Assembly: GCA_030550235.1 (NCBI GenBank)
Contig: JAUQPU010000001.1
Span: 159,458 to 223,457 of the forward strand
Direction: 5' to 3'
DNA length: 64,000 nt
DNA from: Thermoproteota archaeon
GTDB lineage: Archaea > Thermoproteota > Nitrososphaeria_A > Caldarchaeales > Calditenuaceae
Positions within the stretch are counted from its first letter, which is position 1. The number at the start of each line of letters is the position of its first letter. The translations under genes and the position numbers were made by a program. Shown here in pieces: positions 15,206 to 23,562 of this stretch. Under the pieces are notes generated by a model that worked only from the letters and a program-made list of their open reading frames with translations, did no database searches and was not told the DNA's origin.

Positions 15206-15949
15206 CTAAAATAGGCTCTCCTCCCTTGGCCTAATTATCTGGGATGCGCCTGTCTCGCCGGGCTTGAACCTGTATCCACGTATGACAGCGGCAGGTACAC
15301 CTTCCGCAGCCTGACCTATTACAAGTTCGGCGGCTGAGGCAAGCTCATCAGCTATACAGATCTGCTTGCTCCTTAGTATGCGACCATAGAGGTCCGGCTC
15401 CCCTCTCCTATCCCATATAGGCTCGATTCCGCTACATCCGATGGCCACGTTCACGGCTCCCCGCCTAAAAGGCCTTCCATGCGAGTCGCAGATTATTACA
15501 GCAACCTTCGCGCCGGTCATCTCCTCGATCTCCCTCCGAATCCGTCTAGCAGCGGCATCTGGGTCTTCAGGCAGCCCAGCGGCCAACCCATCTCCTACGT
15601 TTGAGAGGTCGACGCCGCTGTTGGCGCATATTAAGCCGTGTCGAGTCTCAGTAATTATAACCTCCCCCCTCACCCTCACTATGCGTCTTGCCTCCCTCAG
15701 AATCGCCTCGACATGGGGCGGCTCCTTACCAGTGATGCGTGCTAGTTCCATAGCCTGGGGGGTGGGGGTTATCTCGGTAAGGCGATAAAGCCTACCCTCC
15801 GCCTTTGAAACCACCACATGGCTGACCACCACGATGTCGCCATCGGCCAGACTGGTTCCGTTTCTCTCCAGAGCCTTAACAATCTCAACCCCCAGCCTAT
15901 CCCCTGGCATAACCATCTTCATTCCTTCGACAGGAATAATCTGGATCAT
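15206..15949 (-). CDS. cofE: coenzyme F420-0:L-glutamate ligase
   Basis: A 247-residue CofE of normal length, which adds gamma-linked glutamates to F420-0 using GTP. Family landmarks are IVVVSHVVVSKAEGR, TRHGLICANSGVDLSNVGD, LPEDPDAAARRIRREI, VAVIICDSHGRPFRRGAVNVAIG and the ELASAAELVIGQAAEGVPAA stretch. It shows the cell makes F420, in line with the F420-dependent enzyme at 26.3-27.4 kb. A longer paralog is encoded at 34732-35622. No cofC, cofD or cofGH is in the window. Confidence 0.92.
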   Translation of the reverse strand: MIQIIPVEGMKMVMPGDRLGVEIVKALERNGTSLADGDIVVVSHVVVSKAEGRLYRLTEITPTPQAMELARITGKEPPHVEAILREARRIVRVRGEVIITETRHGLICANSGVDLSNVGDGLAAGLPEDPDAAARRIRREIEEMTGAKVAVIICDSHGRPFRRGAVNVAIGCSGIEPIWDRRGEPDLYGRILRSKQICIADELASAAELVIGQAAEGVPAAVIRGYRFKPGETGASQIIRPREESLF

Positions 15950-16013
15950 GCCCCATCCAACACACTCTATACCAGAGATGGCCGCGCAAAAATAATATCT
16001 CTAGGTCTGATGG

Positions 16014-16397
16014 CTATAGTCCCAGGTCTTCCAGCCTCTTTTTGCTCTTGTCTGTCAGCCCTATGCGGGGGACAACCTCTTCAGGCATCTTCTCCTCGGT
16101 CTTCCTCTTCACAAATAGGCCGCACCTTCCATCTGGGAGGAGCTTGACTTGGGCGCAGCTTGCGTAGGGGCACTTATAACCTATGCAGGGGGCGTTAACC
16201 CAGTGGCACCATGGTGGATCCCTATGGAAGTCGAGTGCGACCCTGCCGGCTGAGAGCATTTTTTTGCAGCGGAAGAATCTACAGAGCGGGTTGCAGATGG
16301 GTGTTGGCTCACGGCTTAGAACCCAGCCCAACGCTTCGCACCCTCTAGGCCTATCCTCATGGAATCCGCTGAATATATATCCTTGACTCCCTAACAA
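16014..16397 (-). CDS. cysteine-rich conserved-looking hypothetical protein
   Basis: A 127-residue protein with at least nine cysteines in ordered spacing: CNPLCRFFRC (CX3CX4C), then CHWVNAPCIGYKCPYASC (CX6CX4CX4C) and a final RCGLF. The pattern suggests a zinc or iron-sulfur site rather than disulfides, as the protein has no signal peptide. The C-terminal 30 residues are charged and lack cysteine. I do not recognise a named family. Start TTG 16397 sits below a GATATTAAAAAAG element. Confidence 0.6.
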   Translation of the reverse strand: MLGSQGYIFSGFHEDRPRGCEALGWVLSREPTPICNPLCRFFRCKKMLSAGRVALDFHRDPPWCHWVNAPCIGYKCPYASCAQVKLLPDGRCGLFVKRKTEEKMPEEVVPRIGLTDKSKKRLEDLGL

Positions 16398-16461
16398 TCG
16401 ATACGATACTTTTTTAATATCTTGGGTGGGCTTATCCGGGGTCGCCGGCCGCCTCTCAGAG

Positions 16462-16470
16462 CTTATATAT
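16462..16470 (+). promoter_or_regulatory. TATA box for the GYD-domain gene
   Basis: CTTATATAT lies about 26 nt before GTG 16493, so the mRNA probably begins at the start codon (leaderless). Confidence 0.55.
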
Positions 16471-16492
16471 CCGGCCGAGAATATCTCTATTC

Positions 16493-16786
16493 GTGCCTCG
16501 GTATATTCTACTCTCTAATGTGACATGTGAGGGGTTGGAAACGATTAACAAGAACCCCTCAAGGGTTCTCGAGGTCAACAAGGAGGTTGAGGCGATGGGT
16601 GTGAAGATAATCGATCAATACGCTGTTCTTGGGCCCTACGACTTTGTTACGATAGTTGAGGCGCCTGATGACATAACTGTGGCCAGGGTCTCTGTTATGC
16701 TGGGTAGCCGGGGGACTGTGAAGATTACCACCCTCCGCGCAATACCCACGCAAGAGTTTGTGAGTGGGTTGAGGAAGACCAGCTAG
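16493..16786 (+). CDS. GYD domain protein
   Basis: A 97-residue member of the GYD family, small dimeric alpha/beta-barrel-like proteins of unknown function. It carries LGPYDFVTIVEAPDD, the variant of the GYD signature, preceded by VNKEVEAMGVKIIDQYAVLG. The domain fills the whole protein. The leaderless GTG start is set by the TATA box at 16462-16470. Confidence 0.85.
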   Translation: MPRYILLSNVTCEGLETINKNPSRVLEVNKEVEAMGVKIIDQYAVLGPYDFVTIVEAPDDITVARVSVMLGSRGTVKITTLRAIPTQEFVSGLRKTS

Positions 16787-16900
16787 GCCTCATAGAAGCA
16801 GCTGGGGCCGATGACAGCACTAGAGGGAGGGAGATGTATTATGGGGATAAGGATAGAAGCCGTCCACTGCCTCCTTGAATAGGCCTACATATTTTTAATT

Positions 16901-18040
16901 ATGGCTAGGCATGTTATAGGTCAGGACGGGTTGCCTACCCGCTGCCATCTATGCATGGGCGGGACAACAGTCTCTAAAGCCTTGAGGGTCTGTGTTAAAT
17001 GTCTAAGGGAAAGTCCTGAAGAGGCCCTGAAGATTGCCGCTGAAGGGCATGCGTCAAGTAGGAGAATGTTTGGTCTGCCCCCGGCACCTCCAAGGACGAG
17101 TGGCGGGATACCCTGCACCCTCTGTGCCGCAGGATGTGTAATTGGGGAAGGCGAGCTCGGCTACTGTGGCATACGTGGGAACCGCGGCGGCCGGATGTAT
17201 ACGCTGATGAAGCGCGGTAAGGCCTTGCTCCACTACTACTTGGACCCGCATGTCACCAACTGCTGCAACGCTTATTTCTGCCCAGCCGGCACAGGTGCAG
17301 GTTACCCGAGATATGCATGCACGAGAGGCCCGGAGATAGGCTACTACAACCTGGCCCTCTTCTTCTACGGCTGCGGACTAAACTGTCTGTTCTGCCAGAA
17401 CTGGACCCATAAAAAAGTCGGCGAGGCTCCACAGGTCTCCGTGGACGAGCTCATAGACATGACACTCTCGAACGAAAAGATCTCTTGCTGGTGCTGGTTT
17501 GGCGGCTCACCTGAGCCCCAGCTGCCCTTCGCAATAGAGGCCTCGAGGAGGATTCACGAGGAAAAACCCTTAGGCAGAGTGTTGAGGATATGCTATGAAT
17601 GGAATGGTGACGGCAACCCATTCCTAGTTAAACGTGTGGTCGAGACCGTTTTGGAGAGCGGCGGGAACGTCAAATTCGACCTCAAAGCCTTCAACCCCAA
17701 CATCCATAAAGCACTAACAGGCCTCGACAACAAGAGGATACTAGAGAATTTCGAAATGGTCTATCGATCCTTCTATGACAAAAGGCCTGGCTTGCCCGTG
17801 CTCGCCGCAACCACGCTACTAGTCCCAGGCTATGTCGACGCCGAGGAGGTCACGGATATAGCAGAGTTCATAGCCTCCCTCGACGAGACTATACCCTACA
17901 GCCTTCTAGTCTTCTATCCACACTTCATGATGGACGACCTCCCAGTAACGCCCTGGAGGCAAGTTATAGAGTGTTACAGGGCAGCGACAAAACACCTGAA
18001 GAGGGTTGAGATAGGCAATATACATCTCCTCGTAATATAG
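16901..18040 (+). CDS. radical SAM protein (COG1180/AmmeMemoRadiSam-like) with Cys-rich N-terminus
   Basis: A 379-residue radical SAM enzyme. The 4Fe-4S cysteines are C158, C162 and C165 in YGCGLNCLFCQN (CX3CX2C). SAM-fold landmarks WFGGSPEPQ, FDLKAFN and LVPGYVD follow. The first 150 residues contain many further cysteines: C15/C18/C31/C34 look like a zinc ribbon, then C72, C75, C79, C89 and C121, C122, C127, C140 may bind extra clusters. Related archaeal proteins resemble pyruvate formate-lyase activases, but no glycyl-radical partner is present. Substrate unknown. Confidence 0.8.
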   Translation: MARHVIGQDGLPTRCHLCMGGTTVSKALRVCVKCLRESPEEALKIAAEGHASSRRMFGLPPAPPRTSGGIPCTLCAAGCVIGEGELGYCGIRGNRGGRMYTLMKRGKALLHYYLDPHVTNCCNAYFCPAGTGAGYPRYACTRGPEIGYYNLALFFYGCGLNCLFCQNWTHKKVGEAPQVSVDELIDMTLSNEKISCWCWFGGSPEPQLPFAIEASRRIHEEKPLGRVLRICYEWNGDGNPFLVKRVVETVLESGGNVKFDLKAFNPNIHKALTGLDNKRILENFEMVYRSFYDKRPGLPVLAATTLLVPGYVDAEEVTDIAEFIASLDETIPYSLLVFYPHFMMDDLPVTPWRQVIECYRAATKHLKRVEIGNIHLLVI

Positions 18041-18100
18041 CAAATCACTCCGCCAAAAACTCATATATCTGGCCCAGGTCATCCCCTATCCTCGCGAGGA

Positions 18101-18703
18101 TTGAAAAGCTACTATGAAATATCAACAAACAGGTTTCCCAGCAGATACTGGCACAGAGAGATTGTTAAAACAGCTAAAAGCATGGTTAAAGGACATGAAA
18201 TAGCTGAGCCTGTTCTCGATTTAGGGTGTGGGGACGGTGTCAGGGTGAGGATGATATTCGGCGACACGGTGGAAATACATGGTGTAGACATTGATCCAGA
18301 GATGGTTGAGTTTGCTAAAGAAAGGTTAGACAAGGTGTATCTGGGCAGCATCGAGGATCCGCCGCCCGAGATTCTTAACAGGCGATATGGTACAATTGTT
18401 TTAATGGAGAGCCTCGAACACATAAACAACCCTGAGAAGGTTTTAGAGACTGCATACAAATTGTTGACAGACAATGGATTGTTGATCGTAATAGTGCCTT
18501 TAGAGACAATACTATTCAGAATTATCTGGTGGTTGTGGACCCACTCTATGGGAATGAGATGGAAAGGAGCTCATCTATTCAAGTTTAACTCAGAACAACA
18601 GCTATTCTCAATCCTCGAGAAATGGTACAAGATAGTTGAGTATAGAAAGACGAACCTCGGATGCATAATCATCACAATCTGTAGTAAAAAAGTAACCACG
18701 TAA
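18101..18703 (+). CDS. SAM-dependent methyltransferase (UbiE/Methyltransf_11-like)
   Basis: A 200-residue class I methyltransferase. Motif I is LDLGCGDGVR (about 39-48), motif II VDIDPEMV, and the post-II strand YGTIVLMESLEHINNPEKVL is typical of the Methyltransf_11 group acting on small molecules or lipids. A hydrophobic patch ILFRIIWWLW may contact a membrane or a hydrophobic substrate. Start TTG 18101 keeps the N-terminal helix; CATATATC at about 18061-18068 is a likely TATA box. Substrate unknown. Confidence 0.8.
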   Translation: MKSYYEISTNRFPSRYWHREIVKTAKSMVKGHEIAEPVLDLGCGDGVRVRMIFGDTVEIHGVDIDPEMVEFAKERLDKVYLGSIEDPPPEILNRRYGTIVLMESLEHINNPEKVLETAYKLLTDNGLLIVIVPLETILFRIIWWLWTHSMGMRWKGAHLFKFNSEQQLFSILEKWYKIVEYRKTNLGCIIITICSKKVTT

Positions 18704-18762
18704 ACGCGGCTCACCTGCATCCACGAGACGCGAGAGAACCCACGACCAAGGCTGTCGATTAA

Positions 18763-18888
18763 AGACTCGAGAGGATCTTCGTAGATTCAAGGGAAATCAA
18801 CATCTATGGCTCCTCAGGAGATCTATGTGTGATTGAAGAGGCTACCGTAAGGCTTGGATCGGGGCTGGTTGAAGAGCTACACCTTTGA
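18763..18888 (+). pseudogene. possible degraded coding remnant
   Basis: Between two stops one frame reads 41 codons (REINIYGSSGDLCVIEEATV, then RLGSGLVEELHL) with strong amphipathic beta-strand character. No usable start or RBS is present and the upstream frames are broken. It looks like the end of a lost nuclease-fold or similar archaeal gene, but I cannot name the family. The rest of 18704-18958 shows nothing. Confidence 0.25.
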
Positions 18889-18958
18889 GCGTGGAGAAAA
18901 CCCTCCCCTCGCAGACCCTCCCTTCGCATGTATCTAAGATTTTTATCAGTACCCGTTG

Positions 18959-19032
18959 TAGCGGGGGGTGGATTTGAACCACCGATCTCCGGGTTATGAG
19001 CCCGGCGGGATTCCTGGCTACCCTACCCCGCT
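18959..19032 (-). tRNA. initiator tRNA-Met (CAT)
   Basis: The reverse strand folds into a full cloverleaf: 7-bp acceptor AGCGGGG/CCCCGCT, T arm GGTGG-TTCAAAT-CCACC, anticodon loop CTCATAA. The anticodon stem has three consecutive G-C pairs next to the loop (GGG/CCC) and the first acceptor pair is A1-T72. Both are archaeal initiator hallmarks. No intron and no encoded CCA. Confidence 0.93.
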
Positions 19033-19059
19033 TCACTAGAATTTAGCATATCCGATAAT

Positions 19060-19848
19060 TTAAGTTTCAGAGGATGGGAGGGGGCTATAATATCCTTTTA
19101 TTAGCCATCCGAGCTCCTTTCTGGTCCAAGCTTCTAGCCCCTCATCAAGTCCAAGTTTAATGATGTATTGCTGCACGAATCTTATGTGTTGTTTCAGGTA
19201 TTTCTCGACCTCGCTAGGATGTGGTGGTTTCCGGCTGTATATTCTGAGGAGGGTTTGTAGGGGTGTGAAGCAGTAGGGGAGGGCTGTATAGATTATCCGT
19301 GAGGTTATGCGTGTTTGGAGGAGTCTCCTGAGGTCAGCTGCTGCCTCAGGGTTGCAGATGCAGGCGGATAACCCGAGTCTACCGGCATGCTCCACGAGAA
19401 ATTCAGCCTCTTCCCTGAGAGCTTTTTCCGCTGAACCTCTCATCTCTTTGATGAGTTCCAGCCACCTATCTAAGCTGATGTCCTCTATGATCGAGTCCCG
19501 GAGTATTAGCGAGGGAAGCTCAAAGGTGATGCATATATCGGCCTCTGTAGGATTAGTTGAATAGCAGATAATTTCTAACCCTTGTGAAATCTTTGGGAGG
19601 TGCCTCAGAAAATACTCATGCCCCCTGACAAGTGCAGATAGATAGCTCTCACCAAGTCCAATGCTGTGTTCAGCTTCCCTGATAAAGCCCTCGACGTCGC
19701 CATGCTCGGTGAGCCTCCAGATGAATGGTTGCAGGCTCCTTGGTAGGTTAATGAAGATCGCCTCATATCCGCCCGCACCTATTAACGTTACAGCCTCTAT
19801 CGCCGCCCTCTTTATTGGCGGCTTCACTATTAGGTCTAAGATGCCCAT
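19060..19848 (-). CDS. hypothetical protein
   Basis: A 262-residue soluble-looking protein without a family I recognise. It starts MGILDLIVKPPIKRAAIEAV, has a segment YEAIFINLPRSLQPFIWRL and two long charged helices (EKALREEAEFLVEH and the C-terminal third). Cys162/Cys164 in LSACICNPEAAADL may be functional. It lies between tRNA-iMet and the site-2 protease on the same strand, with 36 nt to the latter's stop, so cotranscription with the protease is possible. Confidence 0.6.
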   Translation of the reverse strand: MGILDLIVKPPIKRAAIEAVTLIGAGGYEAIFINLPRSLQPFIWRLTEHGDVEGFIREAEHSIGLGESYLSALVRGHEYFLRHLPKISQGLEIICYSTNPTEADICITFELPSLILRDSIIEDISLDRWLELIKEMRGSAEKALREEAEFLVEHAGRLGLSACICNPEAAADLRRLLQTRITSRIIYTALPYCFTPLQTLLRIYSRKPPHPSEVEKYLKQHIRFVQQYIIKLGLDEGLEAWTRKELGWLIKGYYSPLPSSET

Positions 19849-19884
19849 AGCTCCCTATACTCTTCCTAGTCTGGGGGATTTAGA

Positions 19885-21150
19885 TTAGGCTAGGAGTGCG
19901 AGGTAAGGGATTAGGAAGAGGGACAAGACAACCCCTACTAGGGCGAGACTCACGGCTATGGTCGCCGCCCTCACTCCCTGCTCCCCGATTCTGGAGCCGA
20001 AGAGCGATGCCAGGGCCCGCCTGAATATCTGACCTCCGTCAAGTGGGTAGATGGGTAGGGCGTTGAAGATGCCTACGTTGAAGTTGACGAACCAGACCCA
20101 GTATAGTATGTTTGCTATTATGGGGTATCCGTCTCCAAGTATGGGGTGTGTGTATAGCCGAGACATCGTGAAGCAGCGGGGCGTGGGTGCTGTCGAGTCG
20201 ATGCATATCTGGGCCTCTGAGAAGGGGTGTAGTGAGTTAGGGAATGTAGGTGGTAGGAGGTAGATGAGGGGTGTCCTCAGACCCGCGGATTTATACCCCT
20301 CAATATAACTTGAAGCCCATTCCTGCAACTCAACATTCGCAAGTCTCACACCTATCATCGGCCTTCCACCCCCCAGCTCGGCGACACCAACAGTGAAGAC
20401 CATGACCCCAGACCCTCCCCTAATAACTTCGAGGTCTATCTGGCCCCCATAGCCCGCTGACCTAATGGCTTCTGAAAGCACCGAGAGGCTTGTAACTGGG
20501 CGGCCGTTGACGCGGGAAATTATGTCGCCTTGCTGGAGCCCCGCCATCTCTGCTGGTGAGTTGGGGATGACGCTCTCGATTGTTATCAGGGGTGCGGGCT
20601 GTAGGCCTGACGTGGCTGTAATCAGTAGTCCAAGCGAGAGGATGGCCATCGCTATGTTGGATGCGGGGCCGCCGGCGAGTATCCTCACAACATCCCTCCC
20701 CCTACCCCTCTTCATCTCATCCTCATCCGTCTCTACAAAGGCCCCAATCGGCAGGACGGTGAAGAATATGAGGCCACTTGACTTGACACTATACCCGAGA
20801 CGGCGCGCCAAGACTCCATGCGCTCCTTCATGGATAAGAAGAGCAACCACCAGGCCCAGCCATCCATATATTATTGGGAGATAGGGGTTGAGGCCCGGTA
20901 TGAGTAGCAGGCTCTGGGGTCCGGCCTGACGCTGCGCCTCCTGAACTTCGGGTCTGCTTATGAGTGCTTGGAGTGAGAGGAGGAGTAGATAGAGGCCAAA
21001 AGCTGCTATGGCTGGGATTAGAGCAAGCGAGGACCAGCTGAAGAAGCCCACCACTCTATGCCTAGCGAGTCTCTCAAAGAGCGTGGAAAATGACTGCGAC
21101 TTGATAAGAAGGAATGGAGGCTTGAACTCAAGCTCGACATGCTTTCCCAA
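19885..21150 (-). CDS. site-2 protease family zinc metalloprotease with PDZ domain (M50)
   Basis: A 421-residue intramembrane protease. TM segments lie at about 38-60, 93-110 and 345-420. The zinc site is HEGAH (107-111), and the third ligand is in NALPIYPLDGG near 370. A PDZ domain (about 195-265) with VIPNSPAEMAGLQQGDIISR sits between them, as in RseP-type enzymes. It cleaves membrane-bound substrates such as anti-sigma-like regulators. A second, different M50 protein is at 22453-23562. A minus-strand CTATAAATATGAG element around 21195-21207 is the likely promoter. Confidence 0.85.
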   Translation of the reverse strand: MGKHVELEFKPPFLLIKSQSFSTLFERLARHRVVGFFSWSSLALIPAIAAFGLYLLLLSLQALISRPEVQEAQRQAGPQSLLLIPGLNPYLPIIYGWLGLVVALLIHEGAHGVLARRLGYSVKSSGLIFFTVLPIGAFVETDEDEMKRGRGRDVVRILAGGPASNIAMAILSLGLLITATSGLQPAPLITIESVIPNSPAEMAGLQQGDIISRVNGRPVTSLSVLSEAIRSAGYGGQIDLEVIRGGSGVMVFTVGVAELGGGRPMIGVRLANVELQEWASSYIEGYKSAGLRTPLIYLLPPTFPNSLHPFSEAQICIDSTAPTPRCFTMSRLYTHPILGDGYPIIANILYWVWFVNFNVGIFNALPIYPLDGGQIFRRALASLFGSRIGEQGVRAATIAVSLALVGVVLSLFLIPYLALLA

Positions 21151-21300
21151 ATCCCCGTATTCCTCTCAGCCGCTGTTGCGTTAAACTCCACCACTCATAT
21201 TTATAGGAATGCCCTAGACTCAGAGGAAATATCCAATCCTCCTGTGCAGATGCCTCTGATATAGTCTGGCTGGAAAAATTCTAATTGGGCTTTGCAAGCT

Positions 21301-22056
21301 ATGCTCTGGATGGCTCTGGTCGCTGTTGTCATACCTACATATAATGAGTCAGAGAACATCGGGGGTATTCTCAACGCGTTGAGCAGCCTGGCGGGCTCTG
21401 CGGGACTCAATATTCATGTGCTTGTCGTTGATGACAACAGTGTTGATGGAACTGTTGAGATTGTTGAGGACTTCGGCAGGCGGACTGGCTTTGTCTCCAT
21501 CCTCCGGAGGCCTGGGAAGCTTGGCCTAGGCTCAGCATACGTCGACGGCTTCAGATGGTGTCTCAGGAATCTAGGCGATTTCGCTGTGGCCGTTGAGATG
21601 GATGCCGATGGAAGCCACGACCCAGCCCAGCTCCCCAGACTGGTTGAGCCGATCCTGAAGGGGGAGGTGGATGTCGTGATAGGCTCTAGATATGTCAAAG
21701 GGGGGGCATGGAGGGGTGGAAGGCTCTCGAGACGCATAATCAGCAGAGGCGCCAACCTACTCGTCAGGCTGACAGTAGGTCTAAGAGTGAGAGACGCAAC
21801 CAGCGGCTACAGGGCCATATCCAAAAAAGTCTTAGAGCAGGCCTTCTCAGGAGAAAGATCATATGAGACGGGGTACATCTTCCAAGTGGAGACACTCTAT
21901 CAATACTATCTTTTAGGAGCCCGGATCTTGGAAGTCCCGATAAGCTTCTACGAGAGGGCAGGTGGAAAAAGCAAATTGGGGCCCGGCGAGCTCGTGAGCT
22001 TCGCGGCGTGGTGTTTTAGACAGCTCGCTGGGAGGATTTCAGGGCGGGTTATCTGA
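21301..22056 (+). CDS. dolichol-phosphate hexosyltransferase-like GT2 glycosyltransferase
   Basis: About 251 residues of GT-A family 2, soluble type without the C-terminal membrane domain. Landmarks are VVIPTYNESENIGGIL, VVDDNSVDGT, the DADGSHDP metal motif and SRYVKGG, with RDATSGYRA and YERAGGKSKL further on. This is the dolichol-phosphate mannosyltransferase pattern, making lipid-linked sugars for S-layer or glycoprotein glycosylation. The start is ATG 21301; TTG 21292 and ATG 21313 are alternatives. It overlaps the end of the convergent membrane protein gene by 8 nt. Confidence 0.85.
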   Translation: MLWMALVAVVIPTYNESENIGGILNALSSLAGSAGLNIHVLVVDDNSVDGTVEIVEDFGRRTGFVSILRRPGKLGLGSAYVDGFRWCLRNLGDFAVAVEMDADGSHDPAQLPRLVEPILKGEVDVVIGSRYVKGGAWRGGRLSRRIISRGANLLVRLTVGLRVRDATSGYRAISKKVLEQAFSGERSYETGYIFQVETLYQYYLLGARILEVPISFYERAGGKSKLGPGELVSFAAWCFRQLAGRISGRVI

Positions 22057-22339
22057 CTGCTCCAATAATCAGGCCTAGTAATAGACCGACCGCAAGAGCT
22101 GGGTATTGGGCAAGGAGCCGAAGGAAATGCAGCATCAGGCCGGCGATAGGTCCGAAAAGAGCCGCTACAGAGGTTGGAGAGATTATCCCAGCCACTGTAA
22201 ATCCAAAAAAGAATAGGATTATCAAGGCTAAAATTATGAGTAGGAGCCCTTTAACAGCCTTCGCCACACCAACCCCTATAAGGATTCCTGCTAAAAGCAA
22301 CACAACATTGATTAGTAGCTCACCTACGCTGATAGTCAT
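22049..22339 (-). CDS. small hydrophobic membrane protein
   Basis: A 96-residue protein with three predicted membrane spans (about 7-27, 29-50, 70-93), and almost no soluble sequence. No family recognised. A TATA-like element (TATAAGAAACTATAG region on the minus strand, about 22350-22365) lies upstream of ATG 22339. It is convergent with the glycosyltransferase. Confidence 0.6.
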   Translation of the reverse strand: MTISVGELLINVVLLLAGILIGVGVAKAVKGLLLIILALIILFFFGFTVAGIISPTSVAALFGPIAGLMLHFLRLLAQYPALAVGLLLGLIIGAVR

Positions 22340-22452
22340 GGATTAATATACTATAGTTTCTTATACTTATGTTTTATAGACAAGCGCATGCCATTGAGTC
22401 GATAGGATAGGGTTTTTAACCCGCCAGTGTATGTATAAGAGAAATTAGCGGC

Positions 22453-23562
22453 TTGATGTTTGCACCCGATGTCTATGGAGATAAGCTCGAGATGATCAAT
22501 AGCATCATTAGGACTCATCTACCTGTCCGTGAGGCCGTATACATTGAGGGCGTCCTGACATTTAAGATCATGACGAGAGAGATAAAGGAGAGTTTCAAGA
22601 CTATCTACTTGGAGCTCTCCCGGATAGGTTTTGTCCCAGTCGCCCAAGAGGCTGAGGGGGAGGTGATGTTGAAGGTCTATCCATACAAAGCTCCCCCAAG
22701 GAGTCGGAGCAGATGGCCGCTAATCCTATTCATTGCTACCGTCTTCACAGTGTTTATCGACGGTGTGATTCGGTCGGGGGGTCTCGGGTCTTTTCCCTAT
22801 GGCAGAGGATTCTGGGAGTCCATCGCCTACACTGTGGGAGTCCTCTCAATAATCGGGATACACGAGCTTGGGCACAAGATCTCCGCCAGGCAAGACAAAA
22901 TAGACTCAAGTCTACCCTATTTTATACCAGGGATCCCCGGAGTGATGCCCACCTTCGGGGCCATAATCTTCCAACGGGGGCCGATAAGAAATAGGGACGA
23001 CCTATTCGACCTTGGTGTGAGTGGCCCTATAGCTGGTTTCCTCGCGAGCTTGCTTGTTATGGTTTTTGCGTTCCAGCAGGCTGAGTGGGTTGAGAGGAGC
23101 GTGGTTGAGGACATGGTTAGGAGGGGTCTCGTCTCATATCTCCCCTCCCCCCTAATCTTCAATCTAGCTAACTCTATTTTCTCTACGGGGAATCTTGTCC
23201 CCATTTTTCCAGCTGTGGGGTTCGCGGCCTGGCTGGGCATGGTTGTGACCAGCCTAAACCTCCTTCCAGTCTGGCAGCTGGATGGTGGAAGGATCTTCAG
23301 AAGCCTCACGGGCTTCAAGCACTATAGGATACTATCCTTCATCTCCGTTGGTATACTATTTCTAACAGGCTACTACTATCTCTCACTCCTACTCCTCTTC
23401 TTCCTGATGACACCCATAGACTTTGCACCTTTAGACACGGTCTCTCCCCTCTCAAGGTTCAGGAAGGTCTCATTTATCGGCATAATATTGATGGTGCTCG
23501 TTACATTCGTTATCCTGCCCGGGCCTCTTCTAAGCCTCATCACCCCCATTCTGGGCTCCTAG
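22453..23562 (+). CDS. site-2 protease-like M50 metallopeptidase (EGY type)
   Basis: A 369-residue membrane protease without a PDZ domain. An N-terminal soluble domain (1-80) resembles the extra domain of cyanobacterial and plant EGY homologs. TM helices start near residue 88. The zinc site is HELGH (137-141) with the third ligand in NLLPVWQLDGGRIF. The PGIPGVMPTFGAIIF segment is typical of this subgroup. It gives the organism two distinct S2P paralogs within 4 kb, flanking the glycosyltransferase. Its stop overlaps the convergent LarA-like gene by 4 nt. Confidence 0.85.
   Translation: MMFAPDVYGDKLEMINSIIRTHLPVREAVYIEGVLTFKIMTREIKESFKTIYLELSRIGFVPVAQEAEGEVMLKVYPYKAPPRSRSRWPLILFIATVFTVFIDGVIRSGGLGSFPYGRGFWESIAYTVGVLSIIGIHELGHKISARQDKIDSSLPYFIPGIPGVMPTFGAIIFQRGPIRNRDDLFDLGVSGPIAGFLASLLVMVFAFQQAEWVERSVVEDMVRRGLVSYLPSPLIFNLANSIFSTGNLVPIFPAVGFAAWLGMVVTSLNLLPVWQLDGGRIFRSLTGFKHYRILSFISVGILFLTGYYYLSLLLLFFLMTPIDFAPLDTVSPLSRFRKVSFIGIILMVLVTFVILPGPLLSLITPILGS

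Noticed and set aside
18842-19036. Minus-strand ORF across tRNA-iMet
   Set aside because: It reads through a well-formed initiator tRNA; the tRNA explains the sequence.
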